NCBI RefSeq assembly: GCF_001942625.1
Contig: NZ_MLCL01000086.1
Span: 62,001-126,000, forward strand
Reading direction: 5' to 3'
Source: Mycobacterium syngnathidarum
GTDB taxonomy: Bacteria > Actinomycetota > Actinomycetes > Mycobacteriales > Mycobacteriaceae
Length of the DNA stretch: 64,000 nucleotides
In this document: positions 8,717-18,545 of the stretch, piece by piece
Numbering within the stretch: the first letter of the stretch is position 1
Layout: each line of letters begins with the position of its first letter
Notes under the pieces: generated by a model
What the model saw: the letters and a program-made list of their open reading frames with translations, nothing else
The model's database searches: none
Told to the model about the DNA's origin: nothing
Position numbers and translations under genes: made by a program

Positions 8717-9631
8717 ATGACGAGCACTGCCGCCGGGCCGGCCTCCGGATCCGTTTCGGCCACCGAGTACGAGAGCGTCTGGGCTGACCTGCAGGGTGTC
8801 GCGTTCTCGCAGGGTTACCTCGATGTGAAGGGCATCCGCACCCGCTACCTGCATGCCGGTGATCCGAAGCTTCCCGTGCTGGTCCTGCTGCACGGTTCGG
8901 GCGGGCATGCCGAGGCCTATGTGCGCAATCTGGAATCCCACGCCGAGCACTTCTCGACCTGGTCGATCGACATGCTCGGGCACGGCTACACCGACAAGCC
9001 CGGCCATCCGCTGGAGGTCGCGCACTACGTCGATCACCTGATCGGTTTCCTCGACGCCATCGGCGCACAACGCGCCCACATCTCCGGCGAATCGCTGGGC
9101 GGCTGGGTGGCCGCGCGGGCCGCCGCCGATCACCCGGACCGCGTCGAGAAGCTGGTACTCAACACCGCCGGTGGTTCACAGGCCGACCCCGAGGTGATGA
9201 AGCGGATCATCACGCTGTCGATGGCGGCCGCGGAGAACCCGAGCTGGGAGACCGTGCAGGCCCGGATCAAGTGGTTGATGGCCGACAAGACTAAGGACTA
9301 CGACGACATCGTGGCCAGTCGCCAGGCGGTGTACCGACAGCCCGGATTCGTCGCCGCGATGAGCGACATCATGGCGCTGCAAGATCCGGAGATCCGGGCA
9401 CGGAACCTGCTGGGGGCCAAGGAGTACGGATCGATCACCGCGCCAACGCTGGTGCTGTGGACGAGTGACGACCCGACCGCCGACGTCAGCGAGGGCCGGC
9501 GGATCGCGTCGATGATTCCCGGCGCCCGGTTCGAGGTGATGCCGGACTGCGGGCACTGGCCGCAGTACGAAGACCCGGATTCGTTCAACCGGTTGCATCT
9601 GGACTTCCTGTTGGGGCGCGACCGTGGCTGA
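8717..9631 (+). CDS. Alpha/beta hydrolase (MhpC/HsaD-like C-C hydrolase candidate)
   Basis: 304 residues from ATG 8717, which has GGAGAGGGG just upstream; a longer frame from 8648 would cross the operator at 8681. The fold marks are [12 protein letters not shown] (oxyanion loop), the nucleophile S126 in GESLGG, an Asp near 251 in WTSDDPTA and H280 in DCGHWPQ. This is the arrangement of meta-cleavage-product hydrolases. As first gene of the operon with MhpA- and MhpB-like partners, it probably hydrolyses the ring-fission product, giving a 2-hydroxydienoate and an acid. A second hydrolase at 17712 is the alternative candidate for that step. Confidence 0.88.
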   Translation: MTSTAAGPASGSVSATEYESVWADLQGVAFSQGYLDVKGIRTRYLHAGDPKLPVLVLLHGSGGHAEAYVRNLESHAEHFSTWSIDMLGHGYTDKPGHPLEVAHYVDHLIGFLDAIGAQRAHISGESLGGWVAARAAADHPDRVEKLVLNTAGGSQADPEVMKRIITLSMAAAENPSWETVQARIKWLMADKTKDYDDIVASRQAVYRQPGFVAAMSDIMALQDPEIRARNLLGAKEYGSITAPTLVLWTSDDPTADVSEGRRIASMIPGARFEVMPDCGHWPQYEDPDSFNRLHLDFLLGRDRG

Positions 9632-11303
9632 CGACGTCGATGTCGTGATCGTCGGGGCTGGGCCGGTCGGCCTGACCCTGGCAAATGTTCTTGGTATCCA
9701 GGGCGTCCGGACGCTCGTAGTGGAGGAGCGCGACACTCTCATCGACTATCCTCGCGGAGTCGGGCTCGATGACGAGTCGCTGCGTACCTTCCAATCGATC
9801 GGGCTGGTCGAGGCGATCCTCCCGCACACCGTGCCGAACCAGATCCTGCGGTTCTACGACGGTAACCGCCGGCTGCTGGCCGAAATGGCGCCTCCGGACG
9901 CACGATTCGGCTGGCCCAAGCGCAACGGTTTCGTCCAGCCGCTCGTCGATGCGCAACTTCTGGTCGGACTGGACCGATTCGAGCATGTGCAGGTGGCGTG
10001 GGGCCGCCGCATGGAGTCGGCGGTCGAGACCGCTGACGGGGTGACGGTCGAGTTCGGACCCGATGTCCCCGCAGTGCGGGCCCGCTACGTGGTGGGCTGC
10101 GACGGCGGGCGTAGCGCCACCCGTCATCTGATGGGAGTGTCGTTCGACGGCACCACGTCATCGACCCGCTGGGTGGTGGTCGACCTGGCCAACGACCCGC
10201 TGGGACACCCGAACAGCGAGGTTGGCGCGGACCCGGACCGGCCCTATGCCTCGATCTCGATCGCGCACGGCATCCGTCGGTTCGAGTTCATGATCCATGC
10301 CGACGAAACCGACGAGCAGGCCGAAGATCCCGAGTTCGTGGCCCGTCTGCTCGCCCCATTCGTGCCGCACCCGGACAAGGTCGACGTGATCCGCCGGCGG
10401 GTATACACACACCATTCCCGGATCGCCGGGAACTTCCGCAAGGGCCGGTTCCTGCTGGCCGGCGACGCCGCGCACCTGATGCCGGTCTGGCAGGGCCAGG
10501 GCTACAACAGTGGCATCAGGGACGCGGCCAACCTCGGCTGGAAGTTGGCGGCGGTGGTCAACGGTCAGGCCGGCGACGCGTTGCTGGACAGCTACGACAC
10601 CGAGCGCCGCAAGCATGCCCGGGCCATGATCGATCTGTCGACGTTGGTGGGCCGGGTCATCTCGCCCACCAACCGCAAGGTCGCGGTCCTGCGGGACAAG
10701 CTGATTCGCGGTGCTTCAGTGGTTCCGGCTCTCAAGCGCTACGTGCTGGAGATGCGCTTCAAGCCCATGCCGCGCTATGACCAGGGCGCGGTCTATCACT
10801 CGAAGGCGCCGACGGCGGACGCACCCGCGGGCACGTTGTTCATCCAGCCGCGGGTGGACACTCGCGAGCAGTCGAACGTACTGCTCGATGATGTGATCGG
10901 GCTGAACTTCGCGGTGCTGTGCTGGAACAACAATCCGCGTGCGTTGCTCGGCGAGCAGGCCTATGCGCGCTGGAAAGCCCTGGGGGCGAAGTTCATTGCG
11001 GCACGGCCACAGACTCAGCTGTTCTGGACCGGCCACGATGCCGACAACGATGACGGCTCAGTGGTGATCGTCGGCGACCGAACGGGTGCGCTCAAATCCT
11101 GGTTCGACGTGCACGCCGAGTCCGTCTTGGTGCTGCGGCCGGACCGCTGCATCGCCGGGGCCGACATCGCTCAGCGTGCCCCGGACCTGAGCGAAGCTCT
11201 GTTCGACGTCCTTCACGTGGTGGAAGGAGGTGTGAACGGTGCCAGTAGCCCTGTGCTGTATGTCCCACAGCCCACTGCTGAATCTTCCGGGACCGTCGGC
11301 TGA
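9624..11303 (+). CDS. mhpA: FAD-dependent aromatic hydroxylase, MhpA-like
   Basis: 559 residues from GTG 9624, overlapping the hydrolase stop by 8 bp. The three flavoprotein hydroxylase motifs are present: [19 protein letters not shown] at the N-terminus, DGGRSATR in the middle, and [18 protein letters not shown] near residue 280. Length and order match MhpA, 3-(3-hydroxyphenyl)propionate hydroxylase, which adds a hydroxyl ortho to a phenolic OH using NADH and O2. The extradiol dioxygenase gene follows and overlaps it by 65 bp, so the product is a catechol. The exact phenol is unknown; the symbol is by family resemblance and neighbour. Confidence 0.88.
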   Translation: MADDVDVVIVGAGPVGLTLANVLGIQGVRTLVVEERDTLIDYPRGVGLDDESLRTFQSIGLVEAILPHTVPNQILRFYDGNRRLLAEMAPPDARFGWPKRNGFVQPLVDAQLLVGLDRFEHVQVAWGRRMESAVETADGVTVEFGPDVPAVRARYVVGCDGGRSATRHLMGVSFDGTTSSTRWVVVDLANDPLGHPNSEVGADPDRPYASISIAHGIRRFEFMIHADETDEQAEDPEFVARLLAPFVPHPDKVDVIRRRVYTHHSRIAGNFRKGRFLLAGDAAHLMPVWQGQGYNSGIRDAANLGWKLAAVVNGQAGDALLDSYDTERRKHARAMIDLSTLVGRVISPTNRKVAVLRDKLIRGASVVPALKRYVLEMRFKPMPRYDQGAVYHSKAPTADAPAGTLFIQPRVDTREQSNVLLDDVIGLNFAVLCWNNNPRALLGEQAYARWKALGAKFIAARPQTQLFWTGHDADNDDGSVVIVGDRTGALKSWFDVHAESVLVLRPDRCIAGADIAQRAPDLSEALFDVLHVVEGGVNGASSPVLYVPQPTAESSGTVG

Positions 11304-12183
11304 ACTCCTCGACGAGATCAGAACAGCGGTCGGCCGTGCTCGCGAGTTCGTTGCCGCCTACGACCCCGAGTTGGTCGTCACCTTCTCACCCGACCACTAC
11401 AACGGGTTCTTCTATCGGCTGATGCCACCGTTCTGCATCGGCACCGCCGCGTCCGGAGTAGGGGATTACGGGACGCACGACGGCGCCCTCGATGTCGCCG
11501 GCGACATCGCGCAGCAGTGCGCGCAGGCGGCGTGGGAGTCCGGGGTGGACGTCGCCATCTCCACGAGCATGGATGTCGACCACGGCACGGTGCAGCCGCT
11601 ACAGGAGTTGTTCGGCGAGGCGACCGCGCGTCCCATCGTTCCGATCTTCATCAATTCCGTTGCCACTCCGCTGGGTCCGCTGTCGCGGTCCCGTGCGCTC
11701 GGCGCGGCCGTCGGTACCTTTCTGTCGACCCTCGACAAGCGGGTGCTGGTCCTGGGATCCGGTGGGCTCTCGCATGACCCGCCGGTGCCGACGCTGGCCA
11801 CCGCACCGCCGGCAGCGCTGGACCGGATCGTGCACGGGGTGCCGATGACGGCCGAGCAACGCATGGCCCGGCAGACCGCGGTGAGCCAGGCTGCGCACGA
11901 CTTCGCCCACGGTGACAGTGTGCTGCGGCCACTGAACCCCGAATGGGACCACAGCCTGCTGGAGATCTTCGACCAGGGCCGGCTCGCCGAACTGGACAGC
12001 TGGTCCAACACCTTCATCGCCGGCGAAGGGGGCAACTCGGCACACGAGATTCGTACCTGGGTGGCCGCCTTCGCAGCGCTGGCAGCCAACGGTCCATACC
12101 GGACGGAAAACCACTTCTACCGGGCGGCACCGGAATTGATCGCAGGATTCGCAATCAGGACGGCGGTAGGAATCGCAGCATGA
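11239..12183 (+). CDS. mhpB: Class III extradiol dioxygenase, MhpB-like
   Basis: 314 residues from GTG 11239, preceded by the strong site AAGGAGG at 11223-11229 which lies inside the mhpA-like gene. H115 (in [10 protein letters not shown]) and H179 (in [10 protein letters not shown]) fall at the same residue numbers as the catalytic histidines of E. coli MhpB, and [10 protein letters not shown] at the start is the LigB-type metal-site segment. It should cleave a 2,3-dihydroxyphenyl acid meta to the hydroxyls with Fe(II) and O2. The 65-bp overlap with the upstream gene is unusually long. The next gene starts in the ATGA of its stop. Confidence 0.93.
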   Translation: MPVALCCMSHSPLLNLPGPSAELLDEIRTAVGRAREFVAAYDPELVVTFSPDHYNGFFYRLMPPFCIGTAASGVGDYGTHDGALDVAGDIAQQCAQAAWESGVDVAISTSMDVDHGTVQPLQELFGEATARPIVPIFINSVATPLGPLSRSRALGAAVGTFLSTLDKRVLVLGSGGLSHDPPVPTLATAPPAALDRIVHGVPMTAEQRMARQTAVSQAAHDFAHGDSVLRPLNPEWDHSLLEIFDQGRLAELDSWSNTFIAGEGGNSAHEIRTWVAAFAALAANGPYRTENHFYRAAPELIAGFAIRTAVGIAA

Positions 12184-13976
12184 GCTCAGACACCACTGCA
12201 CACCCCTTCGACGAAACGGTGGATGTGCTCGTCATCGGATCCGGCGGCGGCGGCATGACGGCGGCGCTGGCCGCCGACGCAGCCGGGCTCAAGACCCTCG
12301 TGATCGAAAAGTCGTCCCACTTCGGCGGTTCCACCGCGCTCTCGGGCGGGGGCATCTGGGTGCCCGGGGCGCCGTCGCAGCGTCGGGCCGGTTATGTGCC
12401 GTCCCCGGACGGCGTGTTCGACTACCTCAAGCAAATCACCGAGGGCACGGTCAGCGACGCTCGGCTGCGCAAGTACGTCGAGGCCGCACCAGAGATGATG
12501 GATTTCCTCGAACACGACAGCGATTGGTTCGAATTCGTCTGGAAGCCCGGCTATGCCGACTACTACCCGGAGCTCCCAGGCGGCTCAGCCCAAGGCAGCA
12601 CCATCAACGTCCCGGCCATCGACTTGCGCAAGCTCGGTGAGCACGAGCAGGAGCTGCTCGCCCCGCTGGCCTTGGCCCCGAAAGGAATCTGGTTCGCCCC
12701 CAAGGATCTTCGGCTCTTCTACCAGGTCCGGCAGAACTGGCGCGGCAAAGCCGTCTTGTTGAAGCTGATCTGGCGGATGGTGCGGGCCCGGGTGTTCGGC
12801 GACCGGATGGCCGCCATCGGCCAGTCGCTGGCCGCCCGGATGCGGTTGGCGCTCAAGCAGCACGACATCCCGCTGTGGCTGGATGCGCCGATGACCTCGC
12901 TGATCACCGGCCCGGATGGGGCAGTACTCGGCGCCGTCGTCGAGCGGGATGGGCGTGCGGTCAGAATTCGTGCCACCGGGGGCGTGATCCTGGCCTCCGG
13001 TGGGTTCGACCATGACATGGCCTGGCGCAAGGAACACCTGCCGATACTGGAGCAGGACTGGAGCTTCGGCAATCCCGCGGCCACCGGCGACGGAATCCGG
13101 GCCGGCGAGAAGGCCGGCGGTGCCACCGAACTGCTCGACGAGGCATGGTGGTTCCCGGCCATCTGTTGGCCCGACGGCCGGCTGCAGTTCATGCTCAACG
13201 AGCGGATGATGCCGTCACAGTTCGTGGTCAACGGCGAGGGCAAGCGGTTCATCAACGAGGCGGCACCGTACATGGATTTCGCCCACGCCATGATCAAGGG
13301 GCAGGAATCCGGAGTCGCCCACATCCCGTGCTGGTTGGTCACCGACATCGACTCGTTCCACCGCTACGTGGTGGCCGGGCATCTGCCCATCCCGAAGATC
13401 CCGTTCGCCCCGGTGCCCACCGGGCGCAAAGTGCCGCGGGCCTGGCTGGATTCCGGTGTGGTGGTCGAGGCCCACAGCTGGGAGGAGCTGGCCGGCAAGA
13501 TCGGCGTACCCGCGGAGAATCTGCGGGCCACCGCCGAGCGGTTCAATCAGCTGGCGCATGGCGGGCACGATGACGACTTCAACCGCGGTGACAGCGCATA
13601 CGACAACTACTACGGGGACCCGACGCTGCCGAACCCCAATCTGCGCCCGCTCGGCAAGCCGCCGTACTACGCGTTCCAGATCATCCTCGGGGACCTGGGC
13701 ACCTCGGGTGGCCTGCGCACCGATGAACACGCTCGGGTGCTGCGCGCCGACGACTCCGTCGTGGACGGGCTCTACGCGGTGGGCAACGTCTCGGCGGCGG
13801 TGATGGGCCGCAGCTACGCCGGTGCGGGCGCGACCATCGGACCCGCGATGACCTTCGGGTATGTGGCGGCCACGCATATCGCCCGAGCTCAAAACGCGGT
13901 CGCACAACCAGTCACACAAGCAGCCAACCCACAGATCCAGGGCACCGTCAGCAACCCCTCAGGAGGAAACCGATGA
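12180..13976 (+). CDS. KstD-like FAD-dependent dehydrogenase
   Basis: 598 residues, starting in an ATGA overlap with the dioxygenase. The FAD motif [21 protein letters not shown] is near residue 16, and the C-terminal [17 protein letters not shown] matches the KstD substrate-site Tyr and FAD contact. It is only distantly like the copy at 6213 by eye. The reaction is probably dehydrogenation of a cyclic ketone or enone; repeated desaturation of a cyclohexenone ring gives a phenol, which the MhpA-like enzyme could then take (inference). The tail after residue 575 is rich in Gln, Asn and Pro and probably unstructured. Confidence 0.88.
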   Translation: MSSDTTAHPFDETVDVLVIGSGGGGMTAALAADAAGLKTLVIEKSSHFGGSTALSGGGIWVPGAPSQRRAGYVPSPDGVFDYLKQITEGTVSDARLRKYVEAAPEMMDFLEHDSDWFEFVWKPGYADYYPELPGGSAQGSTINVPAIDLRKLGEHEQELLAPLALAPKGIWFAPKDLRLFYQVRQNWRGKAVLLKLIWRMVRARVFGDRMAAIGQSLAARMRLALKQHDIPLWLDAPMTSLITGPDGAVLGAVVERDGRAVRIRATGGVILASGGFDHDMAWRKEHLPILEQDWSFGNPAATGDGIRAGEKAGGATELLDEAWWFPAICWPDGRLQFMLNERMMPSQFVVNGEGKRFINEAAPYMDFAHAMIKGQESGVAHIPCWLVTDIDSFHRYVVAGHLPIPKIPFAPVPTGRKVPRAWLDSGVVVEAHSWEELAGKIGVPAENLRATAERFNQLAHGGHDDDFNRGDSAYDNYYGDPTLPNPNLRPLGKPPYYAFQIILGDLGTSGGLRTDEHARVLRADDSVVDGLYAVGNVSAAVMGRSYAGAGATIGPAMTFGYVAATHIARAQNAVAQPVTQAANPQIQGTVSNPSGGNR

Positions 13977-15280
13977 AGATTTCGCTGTTCTACGAGTTCG
14001 CGCTTCCGCGGCCGTGGTCCGACGATGACGAGCACCAGATGTTCCAGGACGGGTTGGCTGAGGTGGAGGCCGCCGACAAGGCCGGGTTCTCCACCGTCTG
14101 GCTCACCGAGCATCACTTCCTGGAGGAGTACTGCCACGCCACCGCGCCGGAGATGTTCCTGGCCGCGGCGAGCCAGCGCACCAAGGACATCCGGTTGGGT
14201 TTCGGTGTCATGCACCTGCCTCCGCCGATCAACCATCCGGCCCGCATCGCCGAGCGCGTCGCCACGCTGGACCACCTGTCCAACGGGCGGGTGGAGTTCG
14301 GCACCGGTGAGGGGTCCTCGGTCGCCGAGTTGGGTGGGTTCAACATCGACCCGGCCGACAAGCGCACCATGTGGGAGGAGGCCCTTGAGGTTTCGATCCG
14401 CTGCATGACCGAGGCGCCCTTCACCGGTTTCAAGGGTGAGCACGTCGAAATGCCGGCACGCAACGTCATCCCCAAGCCGCTGCAGAGCCCACACCCGCCG
14501 GTCTGGGTGGCCTGCACCCGCCCGTCCTCGGTGCAGATGGCCGCCCAGAAAGCCATCGGTGCGCTGAGTTTCGCCTACACCGGACCCGAGGCACTCAAGG
14601 ACCGGGTTGACGGCTATTACAAGGAATTCGAGGAGCAGGGCGCTCCCGTGACCCCGGCGATCAACCCCAACATCCTGGCCATCGGCGGCGACCTGTCGAT
14701 GATGGTGGCGAATTCCGACGACGAGGCGCTCAAGCGCCTGGGCATCGGCGGCGGCTTCTTCTCGTTCGGCATCATGCACTACTACCTGACCGGTATGCAC
14801 ACCCCTGGCCGCACCAAGGTGTGGGAGCGTTACGAGCAGGCGGTCAAAGACGATCCGACGCTGGCCTATGGTCCCGGCCGTGGTGCGATCGGCTCGCCCG
14901 ACACCGTGCGTGAGTTCCTACGCGGTTACGAGGCCAGCGGCGTCGACGAGATCATCCTGTTGCTCAACCCGCGCAGCCACGAGGGCACCATGGAGTCGAT
15001 CGAGATCATGGGCAAGGAGATCCTGCCCGAGTTCATCGAGCGGGACGCGAAGGCGGTGGCCGACAAGGCCAAGCGCCTGGAGCCGGTGATCGAGAAGGTC
15101 GAGTCGCGCCGTCGTCCCTCCGACGCCCCGTTGTTCGACGAGACGTACGCCTTCGGCGGCCTGCCCACCGGTCGCGACAAGTTCACCGCCGGTGAGATCC
15201 CCGAGGCGATGGCCGAGATCAACGAGGGCCGGGTCAAGGCCGCCCAGGCGGAGAAGACTGCCCGCGAGACCGCCGACTGA
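13973..15280 (+). CDS. LLM-class flavin-dependent oxidoreductase (luciferase-like)
   Basis: 435 residues; ATGA overlap with the previous gene. The start [14 protein letters not shown], the segment WLTEHHFLEEYCHATAPEMF and FGTGEGSSVAELGGFNID identify a bacterial-luciferase-like TIM barrel of the two-component FMN monooxygenase group. An NAD(P)H:FMN reductase gene is in the same operon (17134), which fits a two-component system. The final ~60 residues, after RRRPSDAPLFDETYAFGGLP, form a charged helical tail beyond the normal barrel. It may perform a Baeyer-Villiger or hydroxylation step; an F420 enzyme is a less likely alternative. Confidence 0.88.
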   Translation: MKISLFYEFALPRPWSDDDEHQMFQDGLAEVEAADKAGFSTVWLTEHHFLEEYCHATAPEMFLAAASQRTKDIRLGFGVMHLPPPINHPARIAERVATLDHLSNGRVEFGTGEGSSVAELGGFNIDPADKRTMWEEALEVSIRCMTEAPFTGFKGEHVEMPARNVIPKPLQSPHPPVWVACTRPSSVQMAAQKAIGALSFAYTGPEALKDRVDGYYKEFEEQGAPVTPAINPNILAIGGDLSMMVANSDDEALKRLGIGGGFFSFGIMHYYLTGMHTPGRTKVWERYEQAVKDDPTLAYGPGRGAIGSPDTVREFLRGYEASGVDEIILLLNPRSHEGTMESIEIMGKEILPEFIERDAKAVADKAKRLEPVIEKVESRRRPSDAPLFDETYAFGGLPTGRDKFTAGEIPEAMAEINEGRVKAAQAEKTARETAD

Positions 15281-15282
15281 CC

Positions 15283-16125
15283 GTGGCCGCACTGGACGAG
15301 TTGGTGCGCTACGACGGAAAACACGTTGTGGTCACCGGCTGCGGGTCTGGCATCGGAGCCGTTCTCACGCGTGCACTGGGTGAGCTCGGTGCCCGGGTGA
15401 CCGGCTTGGACATCCGGCCGCCGGCACATCTTCCCGATGCGTTCGTCGAACTCGACCTCGCCGATCCGGAGTCCGTCGACCGTGCCGCCGGTGCGGTCGA
15501 CGGGCCGGTGGATGCCCTGTTCAACGTGGCCGGTGTGTCCTCGGGTATCGGGAATCCGCTGCTCGTGGTCCGGATCAATTTCCTCGGCACCCGCCAGTTC
15601 ACCGAAGCTGTGGAGCAACGGATTTCGCCAGGCGGGTCGATCACCTCGGTGTCGTCACTGGCGGCCTCGGGGTACCGCGAAAACCGGTCCACCACTGCCG
15701 GGCTGATCAACACCCGATCGGTCGACGAGGGGTTGCAGTGGTGCGCCGACCATCCCGAGGCATTGGCCGACGGTGGCTACCGGTTGTCCAAAGAGGCCAC
15801 GGTTCTCTACGGGATGTACCGGGTCGCAGAACTCGGTGCCCGGGGGATCCGGATCAATTGCACCGCGCCCGGGGTCACCGACACGCCCATTCTGGACCAG
15901 CTGAGGTCGGCCTACGGTCAGCAGTACCTCGATTCGTTCACCACCCCGCTGGGCCGCAACTCTGAGGCCGCCGAACAGGCGTCGCTGCTGGCCTTCCTGG
16001 GCAGCCCCGCCGCCAGTTACGTGACCGGGCAGGTGATCTGGGCCGATGGCGGCATTCTGGCCCATCGGGAGGCCGCCCTGGTCGATGCTGTAACGGGCAC
16101 TGCCGACACCGAGAACAGGAGCTGA
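15283..16125 (+). CDS. SDR, 3alpha-HSD/coniferyl-alcohol dehydrogenase type
   Basis: 280 residues from GTG 15283, 2 bp after the LLM stop. The cofactor loop is VVTGCGSGIGAVLTRAL and the catalytic pair lies in GYRLSKEATVLYG. A long segment between the active-site Ser region and the Tyr (about residues 130-165) and the lack of the usual helix insert are as in the 3alpha-hydroxysteroid dehydrogenase/coniferyl-alcohol dehydrogenase branch. Likely role: oxidation of a ring or side-chain alcohol with NAD(P). Substrate unknown. Confidence 0.87.
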   Translation: MAALDELVRYDGKHVVVTGCGSGIGAVLTRALGELGARVTGLDIRPPAHLPDAFVELDLADPESVDRAAGAVDGPVDALFNVAGVSSGIGNPLLVVRINFLGTRQFTEAVEQRISPGGSITSVSSLAASGYRENRSTTAGLINTRSVDEGLQWCADHPEALADGGYRLSKEATVLYGMYRVAELGARGIRINCTAPGVTDTPILDQLRSAYGQQYLDSFTTPLGRNSEAAEQASLLAFLGSPAASYVTGQVIWADGGILAHREAALVDAVTGTADTENRS

Positions 16126-16128
16126 GAG

Positions 16129-17127
16129 TTGGCCGGGACGATGAGCGACTTCCGTAAGGTCGCCGATGACGTGCGTAACTGGGGACGCTGGGGCGATGCC
16201 GACGAACTCGGGACACTCAATCTCATCACCCCCGGCAAGGTCGCCGAGGGTGCGTCACTGGTCACCCACGGCAAGGTGTTCGCGCTCGGCGGCGATTTCT
16301 CCTCGGCCGGGCCGCAAGGTGCGTTCCAGTTCCGCCAGAACCCGACCCATGTGATGACAGTCGACGGCGGTGACGCCAACACGCTGGCGCAGTACGGCCC
16401 GCAGTGGCTGCGCAATTCAGTGGCCCAGGAGGTCAGCGGGTTCTTCGTGGACAACCCGTTTCGCTTCAACGACGACATGATCGTGATGCCACTGCAGGCG
16501 GCCACCCAGTGGGATGCGCTGAGCCACGTCTATTACGAGGACAAGCTCTACAACGGGTTCCCCGCCGATTCGGTCACCAGCTTCGGCGCCTTCCACTGCG
16601 GCATCGACAAAGTGGACGGCAAGGGCATCACTTCTCGCGGGGTGCTGCTGGACGTGGTGCGTCACCGTGGGGCCGAGCAGTTCCTGGAGCCGGGCAATCC
16701 GATCACGCCGGGCGAACTCGATGACGTCGCCCACGCGCAAGGCGTCAACATCACTTCCGGCGACATCGTGGTGGTCCATACCGGCTGGTGGACAAGGTTT
16801 TTGGCGAGCGGAGACGGGGCCGAGCCAGGATCAGGGCTCGACTGGCGTTGTGCGTCGTGGTTGCACGACCATCAGGTGGCGGCCGTCGCCGCCGACAATC
16901 TGATGGTGGAGGACCCCGACCCGGCCAACGGTGTCGAGGGCACGTTCCTGCCGATGCACATGTTGTGCCTGCGCGACATGGGCCTGATGCTCGGCGAGTA
17001 TTGGGATCTGGGCGCGCTGGCGGCCGACTGCGCGGCCGACGGCGTCTACGAGTTCCAACTCATCGCGCCGCCGTTGCGGGTCACCGGTGCCGTCGGTTCG
17101 CCGGTGAATCCCATTGCGATCAAGTGA
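16129..17127 (+). CDS. Cyclase-family (kynurenine formamidase-like) hydrolase
   Basis: 332 residues from TTG 16129; a methionine at codon 5 (16141) is an alternative start. The protein belongs to the PF04199 cyclase family: ADELGTLNLITPGKV at the N-terminus and ATQWDALSHVYYEDKLYNG in the middle, where the family's HxGTHxDxxxH metal motif appears as the variant QWDALSH. SGDIVVVHTGWW is another conserved element. Members hydrolyse amides, lactones or ring-fission products with a divalent metal. In this operon it may open a lactone formed by the flavin oxygenase (inference). Confidence 0.82.
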   Translation: MAGTMSDFRKVADDVRNWGRWGDADELGTLNLITPGKVAEGASLVTHGKVFALGGDFSSAGPQGAFQFRQNPTHVMTVDGGDANTLAQYGPQWLRNSVAQEVSGFFVDNPFRFNDDMIVMPLQAATQWDALSHVYYEDKLYNGFPADSVTSFGAFHCGIDKVDGKGITSRGVLLDVVRHRGAEQFLEPGNPITPGELDDVAHAQGVNITSGDIVVVHTGWWTRFLASGDGAEPGSGLDWRCASWLHDHQVAAVAADNLMVEDPDPANGVEGTFLPMHMLCLRDMGLMLGEYWDLGALAADCAADGVYEFQLIAPPLRVTGAVGSPVNPIAIK

Positions 17128-17133
17128 GGAAGT

Positions 17134-17715
17134 ATGACGTCAACTGAGAGAGTGCCGTTCGTGGTCGGGATGGGTGGCACCTTGCGGGCCGACTCCTCGA
17201 CCGAGCGGGCGGTGCGATACTGCCTGGAATCAGTGGAACGCCAAGGTGGCCGGACCCGGATGTTCGCCGGGCCCGACCTGGAGTTGCCCATGTATGCGCC
17301 ACATTCATTGGAGCGCACGCCGGCAGCCCTGGAGTTCGTCTCCGCCTTACGCGACGCCGACGCCGTCGTGGTGGGTTCGCCCGGCTATCACGGTGCGATC
17401 TCCGGCCTGGTCAAGAACGCGCTGGACTACATCGAGGATCTGCGCGAGGACCCGCGGGTCTACCTGGACAACACCCCGTGGGGCTGCATCAGCTGCGCCT
17501 ACGGTTGGCAGGCCGCCGTCGGAACTCTGGGACAGCTGCGCTCCATAGGGCATGCGTTGCGCGCCTGGCCCACCCCGCTCGGTGTGGCAATCAACTCCGC
17601 GGACAAGATCTGGGCTGAGACAGGTGAATTGGCCGATGGAACCGTGCGCGGCCAACTCGAGATGCTGGCCACCCAGTTGCTGAATTTCGGTCGGGCCGAC
17701 GGGGCGGTGCAGTGA
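17134..17715 (+). CDS. NAD(P)H-dependent FMN reductase
   Basis: 193 residues of the flavodoxin-like FMN reductase family. GGTLRADSSTERAVRYC is the phosphate-binding segment and VVGSPGYHGAISGLVKNALDY is the family signature. It would supply reduced FMN to an oxygenase; the LLM-class protein at 13973 in the same operon is the obvious partner. The start ATG is 6 bp after the cyclase stop, and the next gene starts in a GTGA overlap with its stop. Confidence 0.92.
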   Translation: MTSTERVPFVVGMGGTLRADSSTERAVRYCLESVERQGGRTRMFAGPDLELPMYAPHSLERTPAALEFVSALRDADAVVVGSPGYHGAISGLVKNALDYIEDLREDPRVYLDNTPWGCISCAYGWQAAVGTLGQLRSIGHALRAWPTPLGVAINSADKIWAETGELADGTVRGQLEMLATQLLNFGRADGAVQ

Positions 17716-18545
17716 CGGCACAGCGGACGTTCACCCGCAAGACCATCGACGTCGACGGCCTGGCCACCAGCTACCTGGAAGCCGGCCAGGGTGACCCCGT
17801 CGTCCTGCTGCATGGTGGCGAGTTCGGTGCGGGGGCCGAACTGGGGTGGGAGCGGGTCATCGGTGAGTTGGCCGGGCACTACCGGGTGCTGGCCCCGGAC
17901 ATGCTGGGCTTCGGTGAGAGCGCCAAAGTCATCGATTTCAACGACGGCCGCGGCATGCGTATTCGGCATATCGCCAGGTTCTGTGCCGAACTTGATGTCG
18001 CCTCAGCGCATTTCGTCGGAAACTCGATGGGTGCGATCAACCTGCTGGTCGATGCGACCTCGGATGCTCCCCGGCTCCCGGTGCGATCGCTGACCGCGAT
18101 CTGCGGGGGAGGGGAGATCCAGCGCAACGAGTATTCGGCGGCGTTGTACGACTACGACGCCACGCCAGACGGGATGCGACGCATCGTGACCGCGCTGTTC
18201 GCCGATCCGGCCTATCCGGCCGACGAGGTGTATCTGCAGCGGCGGTATGAGTCGAGCATCGCGCCGGGGGCCTGGGAAACCTTGGCCGCGGCCCGGTTTC
18301 GGCGGCCCGGCCTCCAGCCGCCGGCGATGCCGTCGGCGCAGCGGGCATATGACCGCATCGGTGTGCCGACCATGATCATCGAGGGGGATCGTGACAAGCT
18401 GCTGCCGTCCGGTTGGGCCGCCGAAATAGCGGGCCAGATCGGCGGTGCCCGCAGTGCGGTGATCGCCGGAGCAGGGCACTGCCCGCAGATCGAACAGCCT
18501 GCCGCGCTGACCGTAGTGCTGCTGGAATTCCTGAAAGAGGTGTGA
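17712..18545 (+). CDS. Alpha/beta hydrolase (meta-cleavage hydrolase-like)
   Basis: 277 residues from GTG 17712. The oxyanion loop is LLHGGEFGAGAEL, the nucleophile is S105 in GNSMGAIN, the acid is near D226 in EGDRDKLLP, and the histidine is H256 in GAGHCPQIEQP. This is the serine-hydrolase layout of MhpC/BphD/HsaD proteins. The operon thus encodes two candidate C-C hydrolases (also 8717), which may act on two different ring-fission products or one on a lactone/ester. Overlaps the SDR start in TGATG. Confidence 0.87.
   Translation: MTAQRTFTRKTIDVDGLATSYLEAGQGDPVVLLHGGEFGAGAELGWERVIGELAGHYRVLAPDMLGFGESAKVIDFNDGRGMRIRHIARFCAELDVASAHFVGNSMGAINLLVDATSDAPRLPVRSLTAICGGGEIQRNEYSAALYDYDATPDGMRRIVTALFADPAYPADEVYLQRRYESSIAPGAWETLAAARFRRPGLQPPAMPSAQRAYDRIGVPTMIIEGDRDKLLPSGWAAEIAGQIGGARSAVIAGAGHCPQIEQPAALTVVLLEFLKEV

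Noticed and set aside
6213..13976. Calling the KstD-like genes true kstD (steroid dehydrogenase)
   Set aside because: No KshA/KshB, HsaA-D or KstR-type sites lie with them, and the fold is shared with other ring dehydrogenases; only the family level is supported.
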